NCBI GenBank assembly: GCA_030844895.1
Contig: CM061233.1
Span: forward strand, 87,691,563-87,755,562
Source of the DNA: Ambrosia x helenae
Taxonomy: Eukaryota > Streptophyta > Magnoliopsida > Asterales > Asteraceae
Length of the DNA stretch: 64,000 nucleotides
Reading direction: 5' to 3'
The notes under the pieces: generated by a model
Told to the model about the DNA's origin: nothing
Database searches by the model: none
Seen by the model: the letters and a program-made list of their open reading frames with translations, nothing else
In this document: piece after piece, positions 10,544 to 22,796 of the stretch
Position numbering within the stretch: position 1 is the first letter of the stretch
Layout: each line of letters starts with the position of its first letter
Made by a program: the position numbers and the translations under genes

Positions 10544-12378
10544 AGAGTCTGATTCCCTTCTCAAGTTCTAATTCTGGTTGGCATAGTGGTAAATGTTTGT
10601 TTCCTTTCTATTAAAGTTCTATGTTTTGATTTATGCTTCCACTGGTTTCAGCAAATTGCCTAGTGCAAGTTGCTATTTACGTTTCACATGAGCCATTTGG
10701 TTAACAGGGTATTAGCAACCTCGTGAATATATGTTATGTTATGATGTTCTCATGGTTAACAAAAATGTAAAGCATATTTTAGCGATACCATACAATTAAT
10801 AATTTATGAAGTAACATATTATATTTTTGACCATCCACATTAGGCCCAAAGAAAGATAACCGAAGAATTTTGAAGTTGTTTTAAACTTTTAGCATAAGTT
10901 AAATCACAACACATTATATGTGATTACTATTGTGTGTATTTCCTGAACATATAGCACATTATTAAAGACTATTAATGTCACCTGTAGTTAATTTCGTTGA
11001 GGTGACCCCATGAAATAAATTCGTCGGATATCTAAAGACAAGTAAAAGAAAGTAAAGGGGTTATTCCTACAATACAAGGGCAACACATAATGGTCCAGCA
11101 TTTAGTAGTTAATAAAACATATGGGCTCTAGGTCCACAAAGGGGGCCACTGTTATTATTTCAGCTTCATTCTCGTGACTCAAGTTTGCAGGAGAGTACTT
11201 CCCAATGAACATTTAGAAAGTAACTATACATAATGTTACTTAGATTGGAATCAAATTACATAGTGTCCACAACCTTTTGGTCAAAAACATGACCCATTCT
11301 CAACCCTAGTGTGTGTGTGTTGATATATTTTTAACATTTTGAAGTTGTGATAGTAAATTTAGATTCAAAATAGTATTGCAAGTTATATTGATAGGATGGC
11401 AATTGCAATGATAAACCCCACAAACACTGACGTAGAATGGAAGCAATAAAAAAACATAGAGAAGTGTTCTCAAGAGATGATAAATTTTTAAATTATTGGT
11501 CAAATGATTACATAGGTGCTTTTTTAAATGGAAATAATGTTTGGTAGGTTTGCCGGTTTTTCTAAATTACATACTAAATATGGAGGCGTAGGTCAGTGAT
11601 TTATACCTTAGTGTAAAAATAGAAGATCCATGGTTGAAAGGTCATGGGTTCGATATTTTATTTTAGATTCTCTCTTCCCCTACTCATTCTCTTTCTTCAC
11701 TTTCTCTCATCTTCTCTCCACACATATACAATGCACTTATCCATATACATCACCCCTATATATCAACCTCCAATGCAATCCTTCCTACGAATTTGTCACA
11801 TCATCTAAATGTATATCCTAAATGCACCCATTTGAGATGGTCTGACTGGTGGAATTCGGGTCTGACATGCAGCTGCGCCGAACCGTCGATGGCATTTTCA
11901 CTTTCAAGCTCGTCTAGATAAGAATTAGTTAGGCCCTGGGAAATTAGAATTATTTTTATTTTTTATTTTTATTATTTAATCGTTTAGAAAGACCCACAAA
12001 TCATTCCTAAACAATAATTTCATTCCAAACATTCTTACATCATTCAAATGATTAAGTTTTACATCAACAACAAAAATTAGAAAAGCCCGAAGTCCACCCC
12101 CAATGCGTCGTACGTTTGTGACTTCACAAGCACTCTATTGCGAATAGATCATCTCCAGTCAGGATCATTCAATGGACTCCGAAAGCTTTTCTACGTCTAC
12201 AATCCCACGGACCTCCCCCTACTCACTTTCTCTTTCCCACTCACAAATAACCGTCTCTACTCCATGGACTTAAGTCGTCTCTCTTACATCGGTGTCTCTT
12301 TCTCCCACCTCCACCTCCTAAAAACATACTCTAAAGGCGTTTGTTTTTCTTCTTAGGAAACACAATAGCTCTAAAGGC
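10544..12378. other. Intergenic, no gene seen
   Basis: No supported gene. A GGGTTCGAT box near 11647-11655, preceded by GGTCAGTG near 11591, hints at an old tRNA-type SINE, but the ends cannot be set. Short ORFs here are low-complexity (S/T/L-rich). Confidence 0.45.
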
Positions 12379-12387
12379 ATTTTTTGT

Positions 12388-12740
12388 GGAAAATCACCAA
12401 AATGGCCTTTGATCATCTTGACTTACCAATCTAGTCACCTCCTGTCTCTTGGGAGAGTCGGCTCACGTCTTCCAAGGCCCTACAGACGGCTTTGGGGACA
12501 CCCAATCAGAAATTGCCTTTGACCATCTTGACTTACCAATCTAGCCACCTCCCGTCTCTTGGGAGAGTCGGCTCACGTCTTTTAAGGCCCTACAGACAGC
12601 TCCGGGGACACCCAATCAGAAATTGCCATGTGCCCAGACATCTGCCGAAACGTCTCGGAGATGACTCCACGCTGTTAAGACGTCTCTAGGGCTATGGGAG
12701 ACGGCACACTACGGCTCAGCTCCTGAGACGTATGGCTCGG
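12388..12740 (+). repeat. Left inverted end of the MULE
   Basis: Matches the complement of the right arm over at least 300 bp with scattered differences. It contains a 110-bp tandem duplication (12408-12517 and 12518-12627) absent from the right arm, and several CGTCTC/GAGACG motifs towards the inside. Confidence 0.7.
12408..12627 (+). repeat. 110-bp tandem duplication within the MULE arm
   Basis: Two copies with period 110. GATCATCTTGACTTACCAAT at 12411 recurs as GACCATCTTGACTTACCAAT at 12521, and each copy ends CAGAAATTGCC. Confidence 0.85.
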
Positions 12741-12952
12741 CTTGAGCCATTCCAAAGCGTCTCAAGTTGTCCTTTTTTTCTCAATCTTTGGGTATAAAAT
12801 ACTTGGTTGTGTGGAGAACGAAAATCATATGTTTTACATCATGTGCTCTAAAATATTTCAAAGTCATGTTAATATTTGTCACAATATTATCAAAAATTGT
12901 GTGGTTTTGATTCTCATGATGTTTTTTCTAGTTTTAGTTTGACTTGCATTCT

Positions 12953-15287
12953 GTTGAGAAAACATGCAAAAAACGTCATCACAAAATGCTAGTAAGTTCA
13001 CATGTTTTTATGTAAAACATTTCCAAAAGTTTGAAAGTTCCATCATGTTACCGATATGCTAAAAGGATGCCAACCCAGGCATATGAAAACCACTAATACG
13101 ATACCAAGTGCATAACACCCGTGTGTAACCGAACTACCAACCCAGGCATAACTGAACTACCGATCCACGGTGAACTGAATGGCCGAGCCCAGCCAACCGA
13201 ACTACCGAACCACGGCTAACTGAACCACTGTCCAACGGCAAAATTGAACTATCATATAGTAAGAACACAAAGTAACACAAGCATAACATGATCAGCATAA
13301 AACGAGTACGTAGCTTGTTTCTCCCCCGAAAACATAAACACTGAAAGAGGGGCCGTGAAACTTACCTTAGGTTGCGTCTTCAAGTTAATAAAGATCCCGA
13401 AATGAATTGATAGTCCCAACTACCGGCGACCTGATCATAATGTTTGCATAAGTGTTTTGACTATTAACCCATAGGTTAACTAGTCCCCGATTGTCCAGAT
13501 CGTGACCACGTATGTTGAAAAATGTGTTTAACCGTTAACCCGACAAACCAGATAGACCCGACATCCCGTTGGTGACCCGTTACACTAATTAATCAAGTAT
13601 ATATAGTTAACACACAAGAATTATACATAAAACACTTAGTTTGCATCAAAAATCGCATATACGAAGTCTTAAGGTCGAATCGGAAGATTTCTAGGTTTGG
13701 TTCGACCCCTAGGGCTTCTGGTTCGACCCATGATCCCTTGGTTCGACCATCATGATGTTCATTCAACCTATTAACAAGTTCATTCGACCTAACACATGTT
13801 TATTCGACCCTAACACATGTTAATTCGACCCTAACACGTGTTACTTCGACCTAAATAGTGTTCATCGACCTTTAATCAAGTTCATTCGACCCTATGCATG
13901 TTCATTCGACCTATTTGAAGTTCGTTCGACCCCACGAAGGGTCGAATGAGTTTCCAGGTTCGACCCTTCTGCAAAAACTCACAAAATGCACTAAATCGCA
14001 TCCAAACAGTCCGAAAACATCACAAAACATCACCAATCACAGCAGTCAACTATCATTAACCTATCCCCACAAAACCCTACCAAATTTATCCCAAAATTAT
14101 TCCGTTTTACAAGATACCCAAAATAGCAAATTATGGAGATGTCACATCATATGCATGAAATCTTTACCCGATATGGAAAGTTATGGAAATCATCTATCAA
14201 TTAGCTCAACATGCTCAGATTGCGATGTGTAAGAAAACCCCTAATCATTTCATCAACAATAACAACATGAATCAAACCCTAGATCTAACACAAACACCCC
14301 CCCCCCCTAAAATGGGCAAAACATAATCAATAACCAATTGTAACCCATAGCAATCATAAATCATCATCAATAACAGTCCTAGATCATTGTTATAACATCT
14401 ACACATCATTCAAACATCAAATAATTCTATACAAGTTCATAACACATCATTTAACATCATTAACACATGTATTTTTCATGAAAACTCATTGTTAATAAAA
14501 AAAGTTTTGTTTAGAAAGATGTTAGAAAGGTTTTTATCCATAAAAACATGTTTGAATCAGATTTGGACACTTAGGGTTTGATAAAAATGAATTAAAATGG
14601 ATGAAAATGGTTTTTGATCAAGAACACACCTTGAATATTCTCTTGTTTGTGATATAGAGGATATGTTTATGTTAGGATTTGAAAAACAAGATCAAAAACT
14701 CATTTCTACAGGTTTGGGGTTGAGAGAGAGCACTTGGAGGCGTTTAGGGTTAGTGAAATGATAAAAAAATTGCAAAGTATGGTATTTATAGTACATGTTC
14801 GTTCGACCCTCGCAGGGGTCGAATGGGGTTATCCTGAGATCGAATGAGAGGTTTCCAAGGTTTCTCAACTTGGTTCGACCCCCCTTAAGGTCGAACCAGT
14901 TTCACATTTTTCCAGATTTTCCAGTTTTGTCATTTAAACGCGTTTTAACACATCCTAACACATGAGCATGCAATCCTAACATATGTTAAGCATATACAAT
15001 GTATAATCATATAAGCATCACTTAAACACATATTCACACGTTACTTATCATATACGAAGCGGTTCAAGTTTATCATCTAATCCAATTATGTAAGATCACC
15101 AACAACGGGACTCAAGACTCGTGTGTGTGCATAAGATGACCCCAATGATCCTCCGAATCATTGAACCCTAGACAATACGTAACGTAACCCCACTTAACTG
15201 ACCCAGTTAAGTATGTTAAATGAATGTTTCCACTAAGGTAGACTTACATGTTAGAAAAATGTTACCCTGAGTTTGACAGGAGTCACA
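12953..15287 (-). repeat. Gypsy 3' LTR, outer end truncated
   Basis: Homologous to the LTR at 659-3213 in reverse orientation. The right border ends GGAGTCACA at 15287. The left border stops at about 12953 (GAGAAAACATG), losing the outer ~300 bp still present at 22800-23080. At 13670-13965 it carries at least a dozen TTCGACC/GGTCGAA heptamers. A run of nine C lies at about 14298-14306. Confidence 0.85.
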
Positions 15288-15398
15288 TCATCCCCTAGTT
15301 GAAAGAATTTCTGTCCCGAAAATTTCCCGAAGCCAAAAAGGAATGAGACGAAAAGAAAGAAAAATTTTCATGTTGTCACATTATCCCCCCAGTTGAAA
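15281..15398 (-). other. Doubled polypurine-tract-like motif of the minus gypsy element
   Basis: On the minus strand CAACTAGGGGATGATGTGAC abuts the LTR at 15287. A second similar motif, CAACTGGGGGGATAATGTGA, lies at about 15376-15395. Same two-copy arrangement as at 539-664. Confidence 0.65.
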
Positions 15399-16388
15399 GG
15401 AATCTCGTCTCGAGATTCACTCAGCTTCAACAGTAACAAGTATACGCCCGAGTACACGCTTAGGTAGTGAATGAGGTTCCCTAGATCCCATCTAGTCCCC
15501 TCGTCCCCACAAGAACTCTGATCCACAACATGAACCATAATGAATCCAAATGATACGAAAGACGATCTGTACATGATCCAACCGAGCACCTAACGCTTGA
15601 AGCAACGCCCAAGGAAACGAAACGAAACGGGAATCACAAATAGAGGTGATAGAAAAAAGTACTCCAAGTCGAGGAACCACTTCCTTAAAATGAATACGAG
15701 ATAACCGCTACAGAGTGTCACACGAGCAACCCAACCTGGTCGAAAATACGCTGAAGACTCCTTGTGATCGATATAAACGACGCACCAGGTACCGTACAAG
15801 AAATGTCTTCAGACTTCGGAACAACACCAAACCATCCCCGGTTCCATGACATAGACGGTGTAGTCCTCCATGCGGACTCTAAGCTGACGAATAATGCAAA
15901 CGATAACCTCCTCACGCAGTTCCAACACACAACCGAGATCCAAAATAGGAACACCACGATAAAAACGAACTGCTTGTACCCACAAGCAAGGTTAGGATAA
16001 GGTTAGCAAATGCGGTTCATCGAACCCATGAACCCCCAAAGATACACTAGTGCGATAAAAGGTGAGACCAAGAACTCAAAATTTTCATAACGAGTTCGAA
16101 AGAAAACGGTCAATCATGACACACTATAACCTAAGCACCAGGTGTAGTCCATAAACAAAACGCAACAAACACGCAAACCCAACGGTACAAGAATCAACCA
16201 AAAACCCAAAACGTGACACTCAAAAAAAAGAAAACGTACCGGCATCAGCATCAAGATCATGTCGGGCCTCTCCCGCACCAATCATGAAGACACGCGCGTT
16301 CCGGTCGCTACCACCTGCATTCGCACCCTGAACCAACTGTGGGCAGTTCCGCCTGAAGTGTCCTATCTCGCCACAATTGTAACACTCC
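15368..16388 (-). pseudogene. Gypsy pol remnants (RNase H-like piece and C-terminal tail)
   Basis: Minus-strand fragments in shifting frames show GTWCVVYIDHKE (15760-15800), resembling the RNase H region (the usual form is V..TDHK). Near 15400-15520 the DNA aligns with the chromodomain-like tail of the element at 1-518, through GAGTTC, GTGGG and GAACGAG-like strings. Protease, reverse transcriptase and the integrase core are not found, so a large internal deletion is inferred. Confidence 0.55.
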
Positions 16389-17188
16389 TAATTCCCCCGA
16401 GTATCAGCCTGAACTTGCCCTGGCAAAAGAGTGACCCTACAATCCTTAGCAACATGCCCTACCAGCTTGCATTTGTTACAACGAAACCCATCACAACGTC
16501 CGGGATGTTGAAACCAGCACTGATTACACTTCAGAAGCTTCCCAATATACCCTTCTTGCCTCTGACCAGACGACAAACCCACTTAGTCAAACTTCCTCTT
16601 GTTATTCCCTAGAGCCTCCACAGTCGCACCCCTGGGTGGCAAAACACCTTCACCAACCTTCACATTAGTCAGCTTGTGGGCCAACCGGATAGTAGCCAAC
16701 AATGTAGTATGATCAGCCGCGACTACAAGTCCCGCAATCTCCGGTACCAACCCAGCAACATAGAACTCAATTCTCTTAAAATCCGGAGTCGACGGTTCCA
16801 GACACATGAGTGCCAACTCATGATACCTAGCAGTGTACGCCTCAATCTCCGATCCCACCATATGATGATTCCATAACTCATGTTCCAACCTCTTGATCTC
16901 GTCCCTAGGACAGTATTCCGCCTTCATCCGAGACACAAAATCAGCCCTAGACATACCATGAGCTTCAGCCAAGCCCATAACCTGAACAGTAGAGTTCCAC
17001 CACGTCAAGGCGGGACCCTCAAAAGTACCAGCAGCAAACTTCACACGATCCACCGCAGGACAACCACATAGAGCAAACGAAGACTCAACATTCTCCAACC
17101 ACTGGAGCAATCCCACTGCTCCCTCAGAACCAGCGAAATTGTGTGGCTTGCAATCCATAAACATCTTATAGGTGCAAGCAGGGGGAGG

Positions 17189-17343
17189 TGTAACATCGCA
17201 AAATTTTCCCCAAAATTTTAATACATAAAAGCCCTTATATATATATATATTATATATATATTATATTACACCTTTATCATTAATATTATACAAATGTGCC
17301 TAAGTCTTTATCCTAACTCACAACTTATATACATACATAAATG

Positions 17344-17392
<49 letters not shown>

Positions 17393-18465
17393 TGATTCTA
17401 AATTCTTTTTTCTTTCTTTTTTTTCACATACAAGATTTTTTTTTAAAATAAAGCCTTGAGTCAAATAGTCAAAGTCCTAGTCAAAGTCTTAGTCAAACAG
17501 TCAAAGTCTTAGTCAAATAGTCAATTCATCATAAAACCTTACTTTATGGTGTTGACCAATTTTTAATGGCTAATTGAATCCAAAACTAGTATAAAAACCA
17601 CCTATGACCCATTATACTTTGCACCTCTAAATCGATTGTTTCAATCCGATTAAACTTTCCCTCATACCTTTCTTCTATAGTCTATTACTTCTACAATTGA
17701 CGCTTTGATTATAAGCTCTTGTAATTGGCAACTCTGGGGCTACACATATTCTATTTCTCGAGCCTTAATACTTTGTTAAGGTGAGTTTACGTAACCATGT
17801 TTATGCAATTCTTTATACTTGCAACATTATACTTAAGCAATTCTACATGCATGTCTAGTTGTAAACTTTAATGCCTCATGAATTAGACAACAACAACAGT
17901 TTCAACGAGTTTCAACGAGTTTCAACATTACATAATCATTAGCTATGGCCAAGCCGGCGATACTCAATAATAGATCTATTGGATTGACAATCCCACCCGG
18001 ATACGTGTACCTCCTACATAGGTAGCGTGGGTGATTGTTATCGTTCCAACATATTATTAAGGTGAACCGTGGATGACGGGATGGACCTAAACTAGTCGGA
18101 GGTTTGATTATGTCGATTCAACATATTATGTTTATTCATGTAGACTTAAACTTACGATAGACATATGAATTGCTAAACTTTTAACTTAAACTATTTGCTT
18201 GACATGGCTTATGTATTCTCACCAACTTTAGTTGACCCCCCTATTTTTCCAAACTCAACAGGAAATACTGATGCTTGAAGTCTAGAGCTAGCATGAGGAG
18301 ATATTTGAAGTTTTAAGCTTTGTTTGATTATTTGATGTAGACTTTAATGTAATTCAATTTTGTAATGAAATAAAGGATTATTTAAACATATGTATTACCA
18401 TGAGCTACTGAACAATCATCAATACGTGACATCCCGATGTTTCCGCCATCGGTTGGGGTGTTACA
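17189..18465 (+). repeat. 5' LTR of the non-autonomous element
   Basis: 1277 bp, TG...CA bounded. Contains a TA microsatellite (~17235-17272), an AAT run (~17347-17391), short repeated AGTCAAA motifs (~17457-17525), and a 12-bp tandem GTTTCAACGAGT near 17898-17925. Confidence 0.92.
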
Positions 18466-18468
18466 GAT

Positions 18469-18480
18469 TGGTATCAGAGC
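18469..18480 (+). other. Primer-binding site (initiator tRNA-Met)
   Basis: TGGTATCAGAGC begins 3 bp after the LTR end. It is complementary to the 3' end of plant initiator tRNA-Met, the standard minus-strand primer. Confidence 0.9.
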
Positions 18481-19454
18481 CATGGTTATAGGGAATTAGG
18501 TTATTAGAAAAATAATCTAGTCTATAACCATAGGATTATAACCAGTATTTGCTCCTTTTACTTGCTATTCTTTATCTCCCTCCTACTTCTTATCCCCACT
18601 CTAGTCCCTACAAGAGGATTATTCTCCATCACTGGATCTACTCTTAGACTAATAGGACAATCCTCAGGTTTAGCCTGAACCACCTTGAGATCTCGTCGAA
18701 GTTCTAGATTTTAATAACGAACACGTGCAATCTGGAAGGTGTGAACGCCTGTATTCTGAGTTTTCTGGCTAGGATGGCATTGCGCATATATCCCAATCAG
18801 ACGAGGGACCCGGATGCCTACCTGGGAATTCTCGGGATGAGTGTTCACTTATAGGCTAAAGCATGTCTTCACTATGTTATTAGAATCTAGAAGTTTTGAT
18901 AAGTCAACGTTTTCGTTTATTCGTTTTAATTAATGAATAAATGATTACACTCACTTTCCTTAAACTAAGCTCTAAAATCTCAAAATTTTACAGCTTAAAT
19001 CAATCTCATTTCATACCATCTATGGATTTCACAATCACAATTCACCTTACCATCTTAGCCACTTTTTAAATATTCAACACCCTACCCAAATCATATTATT
19101 TCATTTCTCCACATGTTACTTATTTTTTTAAAAACTATAACCTCATACCTTAGCACAAACTAAATTCATATCCTTCACCTTCTCAAACATGAGCTAGTTA
19201 CCCATGATAACTAAACTATTGAAACTTGATTGTATGTTGCATCAAACTTAATCCTTAGTTATACATGAGGATTCGACTATCTACCATATTTGAACATTTG
19301 AAATTAGAATTCATGGAATATAAACTATTTGCTATAGACACACCTAGAGTCATTAACCTTGTCTAGGGCAACTCTATTACAACTCGTATGCTATACTTGA
19401 TACTTGATTGCTTACATGTACATATTATCAATTTGCAATTCATGTGTGTAATAA

Positions 19455-19742
19455 TTGGTACACTTAATCAAACAACTGATAGAGGATGAAGTACTTGCTC
19501 AACAGTTAGTAGAGTACAAAATAACCTACTCAACGATTGGTAGAGGTCATCATGCCTGCTCAACAGTCGGTAGAGGCCCTACAACCTGCTCAACGACTGG
19601 TAGAGGCTATCATACCTGCTCAACAATCGGTAGAGGTTCCTACTCACTGACTGGTAGAAGTCTTTTTCCTGCTCAACAGTTGGACTCATTTTTGGATACA
19701 TGGTTAATCATATTATTTTTACATGTGTGTCTAGAGTTATAG
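19455..19742 (+). CDS. Hypothetical repeat-peptide ORF in the non-autonomous element
   Basis: A 95-codon frame in the element interior. Its centre consists of ~10-residue repeats (S-T-x-G-R-G-x-x-x-C) written by a 30-bp DNA repeat; because 30 is a multiple of three, the frame stays open through all units. No match to gag, pol or any family I know. It may be a chance product of the minisatellite. The first codon should be treated with caution. Confidence 0.3.
   Translation: MVHLIKQLIEDEVLAQQLVEYKITYSTIGRGHHACSTVGRGPTTCSTTGRGYHTCSTIGRGSYSLTGRSLFPAQQLDSFLDTWLIILFLHVCLEL
19498..19690 (+). repeat. 30-bp minisatellite (about six units)
   Basis: Units start CTCAAC at 19498, 19529, 19559, 19589 and 19619. 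Decayed or shortened units follow at 19643 and 19672. Core GCTCAACxxTxGGTAGAGG. Confidence 0.85.
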
Positions 19743-20157
19743 AAGGACACAAAACCCTAATGTAAGGTAAATTGGTGATTGCGGTCCGGAACGTAATCAT
19801 GAATTTACAGGTACGTTAAGGTAGTGTGAAATTCTATCAAGGTTTTCGGTAGTTGACCAATTATAAACCTTAGTTATCTGGTAGTTCATTTAGTCTTTCA
19901 ATAGTCCATCAACTCATTCCTTTTAGGACTCCTAAAACTTAAGATTCTTATTCTCCTTGCTATTTCAGATGAACCTAATCCAACCCTTAAAACTCACACA
20001 TATCAAAGCTCTTACCCAAATTATTCGAAACAGTTTATTCTGTTACCTATAAATTTATGTCATGCCTTAACTCGAAACTTCCCAAACCACCCTTGTCCTA
20101 ATTTCTACCCAATCACCTTCAACCCTGTGTTTTCAATAAACTTCGGGACGAAGTTTC

Positions 20158-20173
20158 CAAAAGTAGGGGAGAC
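20158..20173 (+). other. Polypurine tract of the non-autonomous element
   Basis: AAAAGTAGGGGAGAC directly precedes the 3' LTR at 20174. Confidence 0.8.
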
Positions 20174-20217
20174 TGTAACATCGCAAATTTTCCCCAAAAT
20201 TTTAATACATAAAAAGC

Positions 20218-20266
<49 letters not shown>

Positions 20267-20356
20267 ATATATATTTATTACACCTTTATCATTAATATTA
20301 TACAAATGTGCCTAAGTCTTTATCCTAACTCACAACTTATATACATACATTAAATG

Positions 20357-20387
<31 letters not shown>

Positions 20388-21451
20388 TGATTCTAAAATT
20401 TTTTTCTTTCTTTTTTTTCACATACAATATTTTTTTTAAAATAAAGCCTTGAGTCAAATAGTCAAAGTCCTAGTCAAAGTCTTAGTCAAACAGTCAAAGT
20501 CTTAGTCAAATAGTCAATTCATCATAAAACCTTACTTTATGGTGTTGACCAATTTTTAATGGCTAATTGAATCCAAAACTAGTATAAAAACCCACCTATG
20601 ACCCATTATACTTTGCACCTCTAAATCGATTGTTTCAATCCGATTAAACTTTCCCTCATACCTTTCTTCTATAGTCTATTACTTCTACAATTGAAGCTTT
20701 GATTATAAGCTCTTGTAATTGGCAACTTTGGGGCTACACATATTCTATTTCTCGAGACTTAATACTTTGTTAAGGTGAGTTTACGTAACCATGTTTATGC
20801 AATTCTTTATACTTGCAACATTATACTTAAGCAATTCTACATGCATGTCTAGTTGTAAACTTTAATGCCTCATGAATTAGACAACACAACAACAGTTTCA
20901 ACGAGTTTCAACATTACATAATCATTAGCTATGGCCAAGCCGGCGATACTCAATAATAGATCTATTGGATTGACAATCCCACCGGGATACGTGTACCTCC
21001 TACATAGGTAGCGTGGGTGATTGTTATCGTTCCAACATATTATTAAGGTGAACCGTGGATGACGGGATGGACCTAAACTAGTCGGAGGTTTGATTATGTC
21101 GATTCAACATATTATGTTTATTCATGTAGACTTAAACTTACGATAGACATATGAATTGCTAAACTTTTATACTTAAACTATTTGCTTGACATGGCTTATG
21201 TATTCTCACCAACTTCTAGTTGACCCCCTATTTTTCCAAACTCAACAGGAAATACTGATGCTTGAAGTCTAGAGCTAGCATGAGGAGATATTTGAAGTTT
21301 AAGCTTTGTTTGATTATTTGATGTAGACTTTAATGTAATTCAATTTTGTAATGAAATAAAGGATTATTTAAACATATGTATTACCATGAGCTACTGAACA
21401 ATCATCAATACGTGACATCCCGATGTTTCCGCCATCGGTTGGGGTGTTACA
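20174..21451 (+). repeat. 3' LTR of the non-autonomous element
   Basis: 1278 bp, nearly identical to 17189-18465. Differences are mostly single bases, one lost 12-bp unit, and different TA and AAT run lengths (a long TA tract at ~20220-20272). Confidence 0.92.
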
Positions 21452-21889
21452 GGAGGTGGGTTAACAGCGTTACCTGTACCAACATACCAAATGAAACAAA
21501 ACGAATACCCCACGCAAGATAAAAATAGGAGTAGTAGTAATCAAATTATCACCAAGCTTTGATGAGCAAACTGAAAGGCAGCAAGGGCAACAGACACTTG
21601 TTGTTGGATCTGATTGTTCAGTTCGTCCTGGGTCATAGTGATGTTTCCACCGTCGCGACCCCCAGCACGACCATCGCCGCCACCATGGCGTCCCCCAACA
21701 CGACCACTACCACGAGCAGCAGACATCCGCTGGAATACAAAAGAACAAGATGTTTAGCTTCGTCACTAGTATCGACCACTAGCGACTATGATAGGGAATC
21801 ATCCTGATCCAACCAATCCGTATCACCCACGAATCATCCGATCAGAATACCAAGTGTATAAGGATCCCCGAATGAATGATCATCCCGAG

Positions 21890-22650
21890 GTGTACTAAAC
21901 CAAGTACAAGTGCAAGACGGTGTGCGCAAGCAAGTGTGTCTGTAAAACAGAAAAGGGAGATGTCCGAACACTGGACAGATCTCGAAGGCACGCGGGAACC
22001 ACCTCAATATACAATACCGTCGTGTTAAGAATCAATTAGTTGGTCCCTTCGTTTCCAAATCCCCAAGGAAGAAGGTAAGATAGAGAATAGATAGCCCAAA
22101 GAAAGAATAAATGATGTAACACATAAGTATGATGATAACATAGTCACACCAACAACGTCAGCAAGTTTCCCACTAAGACAACTCATAAACATTTGATTGT
22201 TGATTTACTAGTATAAACCACTAGCAACCGCAAGATTTTAGACCCCAAATCCAGCCCGAGACTGTCAGTTCAAACGCAGAGTCCACCAGGATTTTCATGC
22301 ATCCCAGTTTATTATTTCGTGTGCACCCGAAATGATAAACCATTCTATATGGTCCTCCAAATGTACTCCAAATCTGAAGCTCAAGTCACCGAACAAAAAC
22401 ACTCAAGAATGTACCACTACAAGTACAGATGTAAGATAGCGTGTGTAGGCAAGCGTGTCCATTGGAGTATAGAAGGGAGATGTCCGAATCCTGGACAGAT
22501 CTCAACGATGTGCCGAAGCCACTCCAATGTACACCAATGCCGTGTCCACAGGTCAACCTCTTCGTTTCCACAACTCGGAGACGAAGATAAAGTAAGAGTA
22601 AAAGATAGAATAAAACAAGAAACAGAATGGATGATGTGACGCATAGATGA
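21890..22650 (-). repeat. Ancient tandem duplication in the gypsy leader
   Basis: Two diverged copies about 480 bp apart share GGGAGATGTCCGAA, TGGACAGATCTC, the AAGTACA(A/G)(T/A)G region, a CGTTTCCA string, and a downstream ATGATGTRAC. They lie between the gag start and the primer-binding site on the minus strand. Confidence 0.65.
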
Positions 22651-22784
22651 CATCAAGGATACCGACGCCCCCAAAACCAGTAAGTGTACCATGTAACAAG
22701 ACTCGTAAGTGTGTGACCGTCTAGTGTGTGAAACTTGGCTATACACTAGACTCTTCATGCAGTCCAAGTTCACTATAACCATTG

Positions 22785-22796
22785 GCTCTGATACCA
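22785..22796 (-). other. Primer-binding site of the minus gypsy element
   Basis: GCTCTGATACCA on the plus strand, i.e. TGGTATCAGAGC on the minus strand, 3 bp from the LTR at 22800. Matches initiator tRNA-Met. Confidence 0.9.

Larger units (their letters stand above)
17189..21451 (+). mobile_element. Non-autonomous LTR retrotransposon (LARD-like, 4.26 kb)
   Basis: Two direct LTRs (17189-18465 and 20174-21451) each run TGTAACATCGC to GGGTGTTACA. A tRNA-Met-type primer-binding site follows the first, and a purine tract precedes the second. The exact 5-bp target duplication GGAGG lies at 17184-17188 and 21452-21456. The 1.7 kb interior has no gag or pol. It ends with CTTCGGGACGAAGTTT, like Ty3/gypsy elements, suggesting mobilisation by a gypsy partner. 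LTR differences number about ten small changes apart from microsatellite length, so it is fairly young but older than the Copia insertion. Confidence 0.93.
16388..21726 (-). pseudogene. Gypsy gag, split by a nested LTR element
   Basis: On the minus strand gag starts at the ATG at 21724-21726 with a Gly/Arg-rich N-terminus (MSAARGSGRVGG), followed by a DELNNQIQQQV helix. It is interrupted at 17184-21456 by the inserted element and resumes at 17164-16583 with the capsid-like retrotransposon gag domain (GSEGAVGLLQWLENVESSF, LTWWNS, then RRLEHELW-like). The zinc knuckle CNKCKLVGHVAKDC (C-x2-C-x4-H-x4-C) follows in another frame at 16582-16388. Gag packages element RNA in cytoplasmic particles. 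Frame breaks plus the insertion make this copy dead. Confidence 0.85.

Noticed and set aside
13670..13965. Regularly spaced TTCGACC motifs considered as a CRISPR-like array
   Set aside because: Repeats are only 7 bp, spacers are irregular, and the array lies in a plant LTR with diverged copies elsewhere.
17235..17391. TA and AAT runs considered as a possible replication origin or matrix region
   Set aside because: They are microsatellites within the LTR and recur at 20220-20385 in its partner, so they are element sequence.
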